DNA from: an uncultured Coriobacteriaceae bacterium
Lineage (GTDB): Bacteria > Actinomycetota > Coriobacteriia > Coriobacteriales > Atopobiaceae
Direction: 5' to 3'
DNA length: 64,000 nt
Assembly (NCBI GenBank): GCA_902788705.1
Contig: CADALE010000011.1
Location: 1 to 64,000 of the forward strand
Shown here: piece by piece, positions 46,483 to 56,080 of the stretch
Layout of the letters: each line of letters begins with the position of its first letter
Numbering within the stretch: the stretch's first letter is position 1
Made by a program: the position numbers and the translations under genes
Notes under the pieces: generated by a model
Database searches by the model: none
The model's input: the letters and a program-made list of their open reading frames with translations, nothing else
Told to the model about the DNA's origin: nothing

Positions 46483-46976
46483 GCATCGAAGTTGTGCCGA
46501 TGACCTGCGAGGACGAGGCCCTAGGCAAGGCCTACGTCCATTGCGTGGCGTGGAAGCAGGCCTATCGCGGCCTGCTTGACCAGGCGTTCCTTGATACGCG
46601 CACGCTCGAGCTCTCGGAGGAGTTTGCGCTCAAGGCATACCATGCCGGCTTCAAGACGCTGCTCGCGAAGGATGGCGGGCGGGTTGTGGGGTTCGCCGAC
46701 TATGGCCCCTGCCGCGACGAAGACCTCTCGGGTGCTGGCGAGGTGTATGCCATCTACCTGCTCGAATCGCATTATCGCCAGGGTATTGGCACTCTGCTCA
46801 TGGGCGAGGCGCTAGCGCGCATGGAGGGGTATTCCCAAGTTGTCGTCTGGGTCCTGAAGGGCAATGACCGCGCAGCCTCGTTCTACCAAAGCTTCGGATT
46901 CGCCTTCGACGGCTGCGAGAAGACCCTCATGCTGGGTACCCCCGCCACCGATAGGCGCATGGTGCTCGTCAGGTAG
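46479..46976 (+). CDS. GNAT-family N-acetyltransferase
   Basis: The 165-residue protein has the GNAT fold: an initial block (AYVHCVAWKQAYRGLLDQAFLD), VVGFADYGPCRD, and the acetyl-CoA loop YAIYLLESHYRQGIGTLLMGEAL (Q/RxxGxG/A), then VVVWVLKGNDRAASFYQSFGFAFDG, which is the usual RimI-like ending. The substrate is unknown. The ATG at 46479 overlaps the stop of SAM-hydrolase copy 3, so it is the last gene of the operon that begins at or before tdk. It ends before the terminator shared with the convergent ahcY gene. Confidence 0.93.
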   Translation: MSIEVVPMTCEDEALGKAYVHCVAWKQAYRGLLDQAFLDTRTLELSEEFALKAYHAGFKTLLAKDGGRVVGFADYGPCRDEDLSGAGEVYAIYLLESHYRQGIGTLLMGEALARMEGYSQVVVWVLKGNDRAASFYQSFGFAFDGCEKTLMLGTPATDRRMVLVR

Positions 46977-47001
46977 CCAACGCGCGGCTTATCCGCATCA
47001 G

Positions 47002-47059
47002 TAAAAGAAACTCCCCGCAGGCCCAGTCAGCGCAAAGCTGGCAAGAGACCTGCGGGGAG
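47002..47059 (-). terminator. Intrinsic terminator of ahcY
   Basis: CTCCCCGCAGG (47011-47021) pairs with CCTGCGGGGAG (47049-47059), with a smaller helix between. On the minus strand the stem is followed by TTTCTTTTA (plus-strand 47002-47010). This is a good rho-independent terminator for ahcY. Confidence 0.85.
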
Positions 47060-47098
47060 CTGCGTCAGCTAATGGTGGCGTGGATCTGGGAACAGTGC

Positions 47099-48346
47099 CT
47101 AGATGCCCGACTCGTTGAGGTAGCGCTCCTGCTCGGGGGTGAGCACGTCGATGGCCCTGCCCATGAAGGCAAGCTTCTTGCGCGCCACGTCGAAGTCGAC
47201 CTCCTCGGGCACGTCCATGAGCATTTCGCCAAAGGTGCCCTGGTGCTCCACGAGCCACTTGGCGGAGAGCGCCTGGATGGCGAAGCTCATGTCCATGATC
47301 TCGGCAGGATGGCCGTCGCCGCAGGCAAGGTTGACCAGACGGCCCTCGCCCAGCACGTAGATCCAGTTGCCGTTGGTCAGCTTGTAGCCCACGATGTTCT
47401 CGCGCATGTCACGGGTCTCCACGGCGTTGGCGCGCAGCCAGGCCATGTCAACCTCGCAGTCGAAGTGGCCGGCGTTGCAGCAGATGGCGCCGTCCTTCAT
47501 CAGCAGGAAGTCCTCCTCGTCGACGACCTTCTCGCAGCCGGTGACGGTGATGAAGAAGTCGCCGAGCGGGGCGGCCTCGGCCATGGGCATGACGTCGAAG
47601 CCGTCCATGATGGCCTCGATGGCCTTCACCGGGTCGATCTCGGTCACGATGACGTGGGCACCCAGGCCCTTGGCGCGCATGGCCACGCCCTTGCCGCACC
47701 AGCCGTAGCCGGCCACGACGGCCGTCTTGCCGGCCACCACCAGGTTGGTGGTGCGGTTGATGCCGTTCCACACGCTCTGGCCGGTGCCATAGCGGTTGTC
47801 AAAGAAGTGCTTCATCTGGGCGTTGTTCACGCGCACCATCGGGAAGCGCAGCTTGCCCTCGCGGTTCATGGCCTCCAGGCGGATGATGCCCGTGGTGGTC
47901 TCCTCGCAGCCACCGATGATGGCGTCGATGAGCTCGGGATACTTGGTGTGCACGCGGTTCACGAGGTCGCCGCCGTCATCGATGATGATGTTGGGGCCAA
48001 CGGCAAGCACGTCGTCGATGCAGCGCATGTAGTCCTCGTCGGAGATGGCGTGCCAGGCGTGTACCTCGATGCCCTCGGTGACCAGTGCGGCCACCACGTC
48101 GTCTTGCGTGGAGAGGGGGTTGGAGCCCGTGGCGTATACCTCGGCGCCGCCAGCCTGCAGCACCTCGCACAGATAGGCGGTCTTGGCCTCGAGGTGGATG
48201 GAGAGGGCGATCTTCTTGCCTGCGAAGGGCTTGGTGCGGCCAAACTCCTCCTTGAGCATGGTGAGCAGCGGCATGTTGCGCCGCACCCACTCGATCTTCT
48301 TCAGGCCGGACTCCGCTAGGCTGATGTCTCTGATCTCGCTTGCCAT
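47099..48346 (-). CDS. ahcY: Adenosylhomocysteinase (S-adenosylhomocysteine hydrolase)
   Basis: AhcY reversibly cleaves S-adenosylhomocysteine to adenosine and homocysteine with bound NAD. Landmarks: SIHLEAKTAYLCEVL, GSNPLSTQDDVVAAL, IIIDDGGDL, EETTTGIIRL, VNNAQMKHFFDNRYGTGQS, the NAD loop VVAGYGWCGKGVAMRAKGLGA, and CNAGHFDCEVDM. The C-terminus is shorter than in eukaryotes, lacking the Lys-Tyr tail, as in many archaeal and anaerobic bacterial enzymes; the length is 415 residues. The ATG at 48346 is the start that fits the N-terminus of relatives. It faces the three SAM-hydrolase genes. Both produce adenosine, so the two sets share a product. Confidence 0.96.
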   Translation of the reverse strand: MASEIRDISLAESGLKKIEWVRRNMPLLTMLKEEFGRTKPFAGKKIALSIHLEAKTAYLCEVLQAGGAEVYATGSNPLSTQDDVVAALVTEGIEVHAWHAISDEDYMRCIDDVLAVGPNIIIDDGGDLVNRVHTKYPELIDAIIGGCEETTTGIIRLEAMNREGKLRFPMVRVNNAQMKHFFDNRYGTGQSVWNGINRTTNLVVAGKTAVVAGYGWCGKGVAMRAKGLGAHVIVTEIDPVKAIEAIMDGFDVMPMAEAAPLGDFFITVTGCEKVVDEEDFLLMKDGAICCNAGHFDCEVDMAWLRANAVETRDMRENIVGYKLTNGNWIYVLGEGRLVNLACGDGHPAEIMDMSFAIQALSAKWLVEHQGTFGEMLMDVPEEVDFDVARKKLAFMGRAIDVLTPEQERYLNESGI

Positions 48347-48590
48347 GGTGAGGTGCTCCAATCTTTGATGCAGTGTCCGCGTTGTGCGCAAGAGCCAGTC
48401 TAGGACATGTGCGTGGCCGATTCCAACAATCGGGGGTACGATTCCACGCAACCAGAATTGGCACACAAGCGTGAGGCTGACGCTGATGGCGGCGGTCAGC
48501 CGGCGGCCGTGCCTCACGGGTTCGTCTCCGGCGTTCCTGCTCCTTTCGCCGATGCCGGCTCCCAGCTAGCGCCAAACCCAACCGCCCTGA

Positions 48591-50096
<1,506 letters not shown>

Positions 50097-50125
50097 AGGG
50101 ATTGCCGTCCAGACACGGGGAACGC

Positions 50126-50153
50126 GGACACTGGGGACGTAGCACTTTGTCCG
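50126..50153 (+). repeat. Single copy of the 28-bp palindromic repeat
   Basis: The unit at 50126-50153 differs from the 44620 copy by one base (ACACTGG for ACAGTGG). It stands between the GH1 stop and the stop of the convergent DUF4428 gene, as a terminator would. Confidence 0.8.
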
Positions 50154-50184
50154 GGATAGTAGGCGGGTGGTTGCGGCCGCACGC

Positions 50185-51495
50185 CTACTCGTGAGAGCGA
50201 AGAAGCAGGATGCAGTTGATGGCCGCAAAGAGGTAGTGGGCGTACTTCCCGGCCTGTACCTCGACGCGCCTTCCGTCACGGTAGGCGAGGACAAGCTGGC
50301 CCTTGTCCTCGCCGTCCTTGCCCATCCCAACGGACAGCAGGTCATCGTATGCGATGGGCTGCCTCGGGGTGCCGGGCTCATTGAGGTCGGTGGCAAAGCT
50401 GTCCACGGCAAAGCTCTCCTGGGCAAGCAGCATGCCCCCCTTGCCGGACTGGATGCTGGTCGGATCCATGAGGTACACGACGTCGCTCACCAGAAGACCG
50501 GGGGCATACCGGTGGAACGCCCCTAGGAACGCGTCGGTTCCCACGGTGTGCTGCGTCTTCCAGTCGGGAACCTTCTCGCCAAAGAGGATGTGGCTGGAAA
50601 CCGTGTCCGCCACGCTCTTCACGAGGGCGTACGATGATCCAGGGGCATCCGCGTCGTCGCGCGAGGGAACTCGCTCGAGGTAGTACCTGAGCAGCTCTGC
50701 ATTGCGGTCTGTGACTTGGCCGCTCGCGGCAAGGCTGGACAGCCGATCGTTGCAGGTCAGGTCTGGCTTTTGGCCGGACGCCTTGCGCCTCTCGTAGTCA
50801 TCGTGCGCGAGCTGCTTGAGATACTCGATTATCTCGTAGACGCAATCGTAGCCAGCGTCAACACGGGAGGGCAACGAAATCCAGAACGGAAGCAGGTCGA
50901 CCTCAACCTGGCTCAGCCCGGACTCTTGGTCGTCAAGCAGCAGCACCAGGTTCAGGAAGCTCACGAAGTGCCCCTCGGGAATGGGCGCCAGGTCGGTGTG
51001 CTTGGACCTATAGAGCTTGGTGATGAAGGTGCGCAGGAAGGGCAAGAGGTCCTTGACTCCCAGGCTCTCGACGATCTCGCTGGTCATTTCATCGTCGGCG
51101 TCCAAATCGTCTGCGCTCAGGACCACCTTCAGGTCGACGATGGAGCTGATTGACTGGGCGAGGGGCATCGGTGCCTTGGGGAGGGCCCAGAGCCCACGCT
51201 GCTCATCCACCTCGAGGATGGGGACGCTGCGCCTCTTGCCAACGCAGAACGTCTTGGTGGCCACGAAGGAGTCCCTGTAGGTCGCGGCAAGCTCGTCGCG
51301 CACTTCCATATGCCGCTTGAGCTGCGTGGTGGTCATGCTCGCGAGCTGGTCCCTGCTCACCGACAAGGAGACGCTCTTGAGGCAATCGGTGCAGAGGTAG
51401 AGGCTCTCGTCCTTGGTGCCCTGGTAATAGGAGTAGCTGCCCTTATGCTTGCCGCAAAGCACGCATGTCCACGCCTGCTGCTGTTCTTCTGCCAT
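50185..51495 (-). CDS. DUF4428-type zinc-finger protein of unknown function (436 aa)
   Basis: The first 40 residues contain CVLCGKHKGSYSYYQG...YLCTDCLKSVS, a DUF4428-like zinc finger similar to that of the 10140-10859 protein. The next part has a beta-rich PH-like stretch (KRRSVPILEVDEQRGLWALPK). The remaining 300 residues are largely helical and unfamiliar. They contain LVLLLDDQESGLSQVEVDLLPFWISLP and AINCILLLRSHE at the end. There is no signal peptide or membrane helix. The ATG at 51495 follows GGAAGGGGC. It is a single gene flanked on both sides by copies of the palindromic repeat. The function is unknown. Confidence 0.8.
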   Translation of the reverse strand: MAEEQQQAWTCVLCGKHKGSYSYYQGTKDESLYLCTDCLKSVSLSVSRDQLASMTTTQLKRHMEVRDELAATYRDSFVATKTFCVGKRRSVPILEVDEQRGLWALPKAPMPLAQSISSIVDLKVVLSADDLDADDEMTSEIVESLGVKDLLPFLRTFITKLYRSKHTDLAPIPEGHFVSFLNLVLLLDDQESGLSQVEVDLLPFWISLPSRVDAGYDCVYEIIEYLKQLAHDDYERRKASGQKPDLTCNDRLSSLAASGQVTDRNAELLRYYLERVPSRDDADAPGSSYALVKSVADTVSSHILFGEKVPDWKTQHTVGTDAFLGAFHRYAPGLLVSDVVYLMDPTSIQSGKGGMLLAQESFAVDSFATDLNEPGTPRQPIAYDDLLSVGMGKDGEDKGQLVLAYRDGRRVEVQAGKYAHYLFAAINCILLLRSHE

Positions 51496-51542
51496 GAAGA
51501 TGCCCCTTCCTCGTTGGCCTAGCTTCCATACTAGCCTGCGAA

Positions 51543-51617
51543 GGACAATGGGGACGTAGCTTTTTGTCCGTGAGGGAGGGGTGGGGGGTCGGACAGAAGC
51601 CTACGTCCCCGCTGTCC
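51543..51617. repeat. Two inverted, diverged copies of the 28-bp repeat
   Basis: Copies lie at 51543-51570 and, inverted, at 51590-51617, together forming a large imperfect hairpin. The second runs into the alpha/beta-hydrolase gene and supplies its final codons and stop codon (TAG within GACGTAG, minus strand). Confidence 0.8.
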
Positions 51618-52449
51618 AGCCGAGGCTCTCCACGAAGCTCTCTATCTGGGCATTCACGAACTCGGGTGCATCCACGTTCGAGTTGTGCCCGGCGCCGGGA
51701 ACCCACACGAGAGGAATGCCCTCGCCCGCGCTCCACTTGCGGTTGAACGGCTTCACATCGCCCGCGTGATCCCTCTCGCCACAAAGCAGGAGCGCGGGGC
51801 AGTCGATGTCGTACGCCCGACCGGACTCGACCGCGTCGGCAAGGATCCTGTAGCCGTGCGCCGCGAGGTCCACGTACTCGCGCTTGGAGAAGCCGTCCAT
51901 GAAGGCGCGCATGTTCGAGCGGCCGCGCGCGGTGGTCGCGGCGCCCCACGTTCCCCAAGGCTTGAGCATCGCCCAGGGAATTGCCTGGTACATGCCCTTG
52001 GTATGGCGCAAGGCCTTGACCTCCCACGTGGGGTAGTACTTCCGCTTGAGCGGCGCGGAGTCGATTGCGACGAAGCCAGCGGCCTTGCTTGGGAAGAGGT
52101 CCAGGAACGCCTGGGCGACGTAGCCGCCCAGCGACTGGCCCACGAGGACGGGGTGCCCAACGCCCTCGGCCTGCAGAATCTCCTGGAGGATGCGTGCGAG
52201 GTCGTCCATCATGAAGTCAAGCAGGAACGGGCGTGACTCGCCGTGCGCCGGTGCGTCCCATGCGAGGCAGTTCGCCCTGCCCGAGAAGTGCGCAAGCTGC
52301 GCGTCGAACAGCGTGTGGTCCGCCGTGAGCCCGGGGAGGAACACGAGCCACGGCGCGGTAGGACCCGCCGTGGCGTCCACCCAGTAGGCCACGCTTCCGC
52401 CTCGTGCGTCAAACGACTTGCGTGTGCTATGTCTGCCCTCGCAATCCAT
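51601..52449 (-). CDS. Alpha/beta-hydrolase
   Basis: The 282-residue protein has the alpha/beta-hydrolase order: oxyanion region VFLPGLTADHTLF, DAPAHGESRPF, nucleophile Ser in VLVGQSLGGYVAQAFLDL, acid Asp near LLLCGERDH and His in GAGHNSNVDAPEFV. The cap between shows aromatic residues (YPTWEVKAL...WAMLKPWGTWG). The ATG at 52449 has only a weak GAGGG site upstream. The last four codons and the stop come from a palindromic repeat, so the original C-terminus may have been altered. The substrate is unknown; esterases, lipases and C-C hydrolases share this fold. Confidence 0.88.
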   Translation of the reverse strand: MDCEGRHSTRKSFDARGGSVAYWVDATAGPTAPWLVFLPGLTADHTLFDAQLAHFSGRANCLAWDAPAHGESRPFLLDFMMDDLARILQEILQAEGVGHPVLVGQSLGGYVAQAFLDLFPSKAAGFVAIDSAPLKRKYYPTWEVKALRHTKGMYQAIPWAMLKPWGTWGAATTARGRSNMRAFMDGFSKREYVDLAAHGYRILADAVESGRAYDIDCPALLLCGERDHAGDVKPFNRKWSAGEGIPLVWVPGAGHNSNVDAPEFVNAQIESFVESLGWTAGT

Positions 52450-52629
52450 GCCCTCAGTATACGTATTTACATGAGTTGGACAAGGAGAGCTCGCTCAAGG
52501 CAAATTACGCACGATTCAAATCATTGTGGGTAATTCTGCCGACAAGGGGAGCTCCGACTATACGGGTGGGGCCATGCGCGAAGCACCAGCGAGCTCACGT
52601 GGGAACCCCTCCGTCCGCAGTGGCCGTCC
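52450..52629. other. 180-base gap with promoter of the hydrolase gene only
   Basis: Nothing gene-like is seen. The first part (TATACGTATTTACATG) is AT-rich and probably holds the promoter of the alpha/beta-hydrolase on the minus strand. Confidence 0.4.
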
Positions 52630-53793
52630 TCATGCGCCGCATGCGGCAAGAAACTCCTGCTCAAGCTCGTGTGCTTGGCGCCTGCGCACGTCTTCGGCAA
52701 GAAGCTTCGAGCGCGCGGTGCTGCCCATGGTGCGGGGGAGTGCCAGCGTCTTCAGCCGCCGCTCGATGGCCAGGACCTCGTCGGGACCCTCGACGCCAAA
52801 GTAGCTGCGCACGAAGGTGGCCCAAAGGCGGTCGAGCGCCTCGAGGGACATGCCGGTCAGGCGTTGGGCCCCGCCAGGGCGGCGTGCGGCGATGCGCAGC
52901 ACGTGGAAGGTGCCGGCAAGGTCGATGTCGGGGCTGCCCATGGAGGCGTCGCCCATGTCGATGAGCAGCAGCTCGCCGTCGGGCATCACCATGATGTTGG
53001 CGGGGTGGAAGTCGCCGTGCACAAAGGTGTCGGCCGTGCCGAAGTCGTCCACGAACTGCCTGAGCAGCTCGATGGTGCGGGCGGCGTACAGGCCGCTGCG
53101 CTCCGCGACGTCAACCCAGTTGTGGAAGATGCCGCGCGCGTCGGGCAGCTGCCCGTCCTCGAAGTGCGTGCTGTGCAGCACCCGCAGCAGACTCGCCATG
53201 CTGGTGGCGTACTCGTCCAGGCGATCAGGCTGGGCGGTGACGGCCTCCCCGAGGGTCTGGGCGTCCACGAACTCGTATATGATGCCGTGCTCCTCACCCA
53301 CGCGCACCGTCTCGAAGGGGATGGCCGAGGGAATGCCGTGGATGAATGCCTGGCGCGCGGACTGGCGCTCCCGCTCAAGCTTGTCGAGGGGGCTAGCCTC
53401 GGGCGGGTATACCTTGATGATGCGTTCGGAGTCCAGGCGGTATACCCGCCCGAAGGCGCCGGCGCCAACCTGCCTCAGTCCCTTGATGCTCTGGTTGCGC
53501 ATCAGCCTGGTTGTGGGCACGATCTCGGCAACGCCGGTCGTCTCCAGCACCTCATAGACCGAGGGGGTGACGTTGACCATGCGCACGTCGGCGCTGCGTG
53601 CGTGCAGGCGCATGACGATGCGCAGGCCGGCGCTTGAGAGGAAGGAGAGCGAGGTGCAGTCGAGGCGTATCTGCGTGGGGGAGAACCTGGCCACGAGAGC
53701 GCCGATGGCATCCTCAGCATCGAAGGCGTTGGTGGCGTCGATGCGCCCCTCGAGGAAGATGGTGAGCGTGCCGTCGCTATAGGTGTGTCGCAT
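52630..53793 (-). CDS. STAS domain fused to an aminoglycoside-phosphotransferase-like kinase (387 aa)
   Basis: Residues 1-97 form a STAS domain (TLTIFLEGRIDATNAF, IRLDCTSLSFLSSAGLRIVMRL) of the anti-anti-sigma type; Ser54 lies where SpoIIAA is phosphorylated. Residues about 100-387 form a kinase of the APH/choline-kinase fold: a glycine loop VGAGAFGRVYRL, ATP-binding Lys in RIIKVYPP, hinge IIYEFVDAQTLGE, catalytic loop VHGDFHPANIMV, and metal Asp in LLIDMGDASMGSPDIDL. The fusion suggests the kinase may act on, or be controlled by, the STAS module. The ATG at 53793 follows AAGGGGCC. It is divergent from the DpnI-like gene with 143 bases between. Similar fusions exist in other anaerobes, but no role is proven. 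Confidence 0.87.
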   Translation of the reverse strand: MRHTYSDGTLTIFLEGRIDATNAFDAEDAIGALVARFSPTQIRLDCTSLSFLSSAGLRIVMRLHARSADVRMVNVTPSVYEVLETTGVAEIVPTTRLMRNQSIKGLRQVGAGAFGRVYRLDSERIIKVYPPEASPLDKLERERQSARQAFIHGIPSAIPFETVRVGEEHGIIYEFVDAQTLGEAVTAQPDRLDEYATSMASLLRVLHSTHFEDGQLPDARGIFHNWVDVAERSGLYAARTIELLRQFVDDFGTADTFVHGDFHPANIMVMPDGELLLIDMGDASMGSPDIDLAGTFHVLRIAARRPGGAQRLTGMSLEALDRLWATFVRSYFGVEGPDEVLAIERRLKTLALPRTMGSTARSKLLAEDVRRRQAHELEQEFLAACGA

Positions 53794-53936
53794 GGTGGCC
53801 CCTTGCCTCGCGTCCGGAGGCGCGTCCGCCTGCCCTGTGCGTGCGGGCGCCGACCTCGTCACTTGCAAGCATAACCCAACCGTGTTTATTGGATATGCTG
53901 GTGTTGTGCGGCTTGCGACCATGGGGGTGCCTCATC

Positions 53937-54539
53937 ATGGACACGAGGTTCAACGACGAGCTCAGGCAGTGGTATGTGGAGAACGCGCAGCCGCGCCGAG
54001 CCCAGCGTGGTGGCAGGGTGCGCATCTCTGCGCTGACGTACCGAGCCCTCGTGGATGACTGGGTGGAGCGCGAGCTTGCCTGCCCGCGCTGCGGTGCTCG
54101 GGCGCTGGTGAGGCGACCGCCGGTGCGCGAAGAGGACGAGGTCGCAAACTGCGACTGTCAGGCATGCGGGAGTGAGTTCTACCTCATCGATGCTTACCTC
54201 CCCATGCGAGGAAGGGCACACTGCAACTCCTACCGAGGCATGCTTGGGTGTATCGAGGCTGGTACCACGCCCGACGTGATGTGCCTGCAGTATGACCGCG
54301 AGGCATCTGGGGTGATAGACCTCTTCGTGGTGCCGGGAACTTGCCTCCGCAAGGAGCACCTTGCGTTGGGCATAATGGGCGAGCCGGAGGAGGGCCACGA
54401 CACTTGGTGCGACATCGAGATCGGCCGGCTGCGCCACGAGCTAGAAGACGGGGCTATCGTCGACATCCTGCGCGAGGGAAGGCAGATTGGTTCCAACGAG
54501 GTGGTTCGGCGAATGCACGAGGCGGATGCCCTCGGTTGA
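53937..54539 (+). CDS. DpnI-like protein with substituted nuclease residues (200 aa)
   Basis: The sequence follows the catalytic domain of the DpnI restriction enzyme: an N-terminal helix (DELRQWYVEN), RALVDDWVERELACPRCG (first zinc Cys pair C49/C52), then EVANCDCQACGSEFYLIDA with the second Cys pair C74/C77. In DpnI this segment reads VAD...C..C...FELK, supplying the PD-(D/E)xK residues. Here they are Asn71, Tyr82 and Ile84, so cleavage should be lost. The protein stops after the GAIVDILREGRQI segment, where DpnI continues into its winged-helix domain. The ATG at 53937 follows GGGGG. It may bind DNA or protein through the retained fold. The alignment is from memory and should be tested. Confidence 0.65.
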   Translation: MDTRFNDELRQWYVENAQPRRAQRGGRVRISALTYRALVDDWVERELACPRCGARALVRRPPVREEDEVANCDCQACGSEFYLIDAYLPMRGRAHCNSYRGMLGCIEAGTTPDVMCLQYDREASGVIDLFVVPGTCLRKEHLALGIMGEPEEGHDTWCDIEIGRLRHELEDGAIVDILREGRQIGSNEVVRRMHEADALG

Positions 54540-54554
54540 GGGCCTTAGGGTTGC

Positions 54555-54572
54555 AAAGGGGATGCTCCCTTT
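54555..54572 (+). terminator. Short terminator-like hairpin
   Basis: AAAGGG (54555-54560) pairs with CCCTTT (54567-54572), with the loop GATGCT and one more T. It lies between the DpnI-like gene and the convergent amidohydrolase gene. Confidence 0.4.
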
Positions 54573-54598
54573 TGGTGCGGTCGCGCCGCGAGAGCTAA

Positions 54599-55882
54599 CT
54601 ACCCCTGCAGCCCCAGCCGAGCGCAGATGCGCGCGATCTCGAACCGCACGCGCTCCTCGTCAACGGTCAGCAGCTCGCGGTTGCGCAGCACGATGCGGCC
54701 GTCGATGATGACGTCGCTCACCTCGCTGCCGCTTGCGGAGTAGCACAGCGCCGCCACGGCGTTGTTCAGTGGCGTGAGCGACGGCGCATCCAGGTCAAGC
54801 AGCGTGATGTCGGCCTTCTTGCCTACCTCGATCGAGCCGATGGGCAGCCCCAGCGCGGTAGCGGCGTTGCGCGTGGCCATGCTCAGCACCTCGTCGGCCG
54901 AGACGCACTGCGGCGTGTCGTGCGTGCCCTTGTGGATGAGTGCGAGCAGCCCCATCTCGCGGAACATGTTCTGCGCGTTGTTGGAGGCGGCGCCGTCGGT
55001 TCCCAGGCACACGTTGATGCCTGCAGCCATCATCTCGGGCACCGGGGCGAAGCCGTTGCCCAGCTTCATGTTGGACGCGGGGTTGGTCACCACGCTCACC
55101 CCGTGCTGGGCAAGGATGGCCCGGTCCGACTCGCTCACGCGGATGCAGTGCGCGGCGATGGTGGGCGCCTCGAAGATGCCCGCGTCGCGCACGTACTCAA
55201 CGGGCGTGCAGCCGTGGTCGCGCAGCATGTTGTCGCTCTCGTCCTGCGACTCTGCGATGTGGATGTGGATGCCCATGCCCTCCTCGCGGGCAACATCGGC
55301 AATCATGCGCAGGTAGTTGGGCCCGCAGGTGTAGGGGGCGTGGGGTCCAAGGCGGAAGGTGAGGCGGCTGCAGTCGGCGTTCTCGCGGCGGGCCGCCATG
55401 GTCTGGGCCAGACGGAAGTCGTCGCGGTCGTAGGCGTCTCCCTGCAGGCCGCGGGCCAGCACGGCGCGCATGCCGCTCTCGCGCGTGGCGCGGGCAATCT
55501 GGTCGACGAACATGGGCATGTCGTTGAAGCACGTGGTGCCGGTGCGAATCATCTCGACCTGCGTGAGCAGCGCGCCCCAATAGGCGTCCTCGGGCTCGAG
55601 GCGGTCCTCGATGGGCACGACGGTCCCAAAGAGCCAGTCGGTAAAGGCGAGGTCATCCGCCGCGTTGCGCATCATGGACATGTAGGTGTGAGTGTGGGCG
55701 TTCACCAGGCCGGGGATGGCCAGGCGCCGCGTGCCGTCGATGGTCTGGGTGGCAACGAAGCCCTGCGGCTCCTCGTCGATGCCGGCAATCTGGTTGCCTT
55801 CCACGTACAGGTCGTGGCGGGCGACGGCATGGGCCTGCCCCGCTGGCAGGACGGCAAGGACGTTTCTGATGAGCAAGCCCAT
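54599..55882 (-). CDS. mtaD: 5-methylthioadenosine/S-adenosylhomocysteine deaminase
   Basis: This amidohydrolase deaminates methylthioadenosine and/or SAH to the inosyl forms. Metal ligands are seen in GLVNAHTHTYMSMMR, in HIHIAES (His), AAHCIRVSESD (His) and CLGTDGAASNN (Asp). The MtaD-type features are LGPHAPYTCGPNYL and the NNAQNMFREMGLLALIHK helix. The length is 427 residues. The ATG at 55882 follows AAGGAGG. With AhcY and the SAM hydrolases 7-12 kb away it completes a set of enzymes that dispose of SAM-derived nucleosides, though the genes are not in one operon. Substrate preference among adenosine, MTA and SAH cannot be read from sequence. Confidence 0.93.
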   Translation of the reverse strand: MGLLIRNVLAVLPAGQAHAVARHDLYVEGNQIAGIDEEPQGFVATQTIDGTRRLAIPGLVNAHTHTYMSMMRNAADDLAFTDWLFGTVVPIEDRLEPEDAYWGALLTQVEMIRTGTTCFNDMPMFVDQIARATRESGMRAVLARGLQGDAYDRDDFRLAQTMAARRENADCSRLTFRLGPHAPYTCGPNYLRMIADVAREEGMGIHIHIAESQDESDNMLRDHGCTPVEYVRDAGIFEAPTIAAHCIRVSESDRAILAQHGVSVVTNPASNMKLGNGFAPVPEMMAAGINVCLGTDGAASNNAQNMFREMGLLALIHKGTHDTPQCVSADEVLSMATRNAATALGLPIGSIEVGKKADITLLDLDAPSLTPLNNAVAALCYSASGSEVSDVIIDGRIVLRNRELLTVDEERVRFEIARICARLGLQG

Positions 55883-56080
55883 GGGGGCCTCCTTCGTGTT
55901 GGTGCCGCGGCCAAGGCGGCTTGCGGGAGATGGCATGGTGATGACCAAGATAGCACGTCGGCGGCATGTGGATGGTGCCCGACAAAGTCGCAGGAGCAGG
56001 CATTCTCACCATCGACAAGGTGCCTAAAGCGCTACTATTAGCGCGTGTCTTTTTTGCAGGGGAGAGAAAGGAACCCACCC

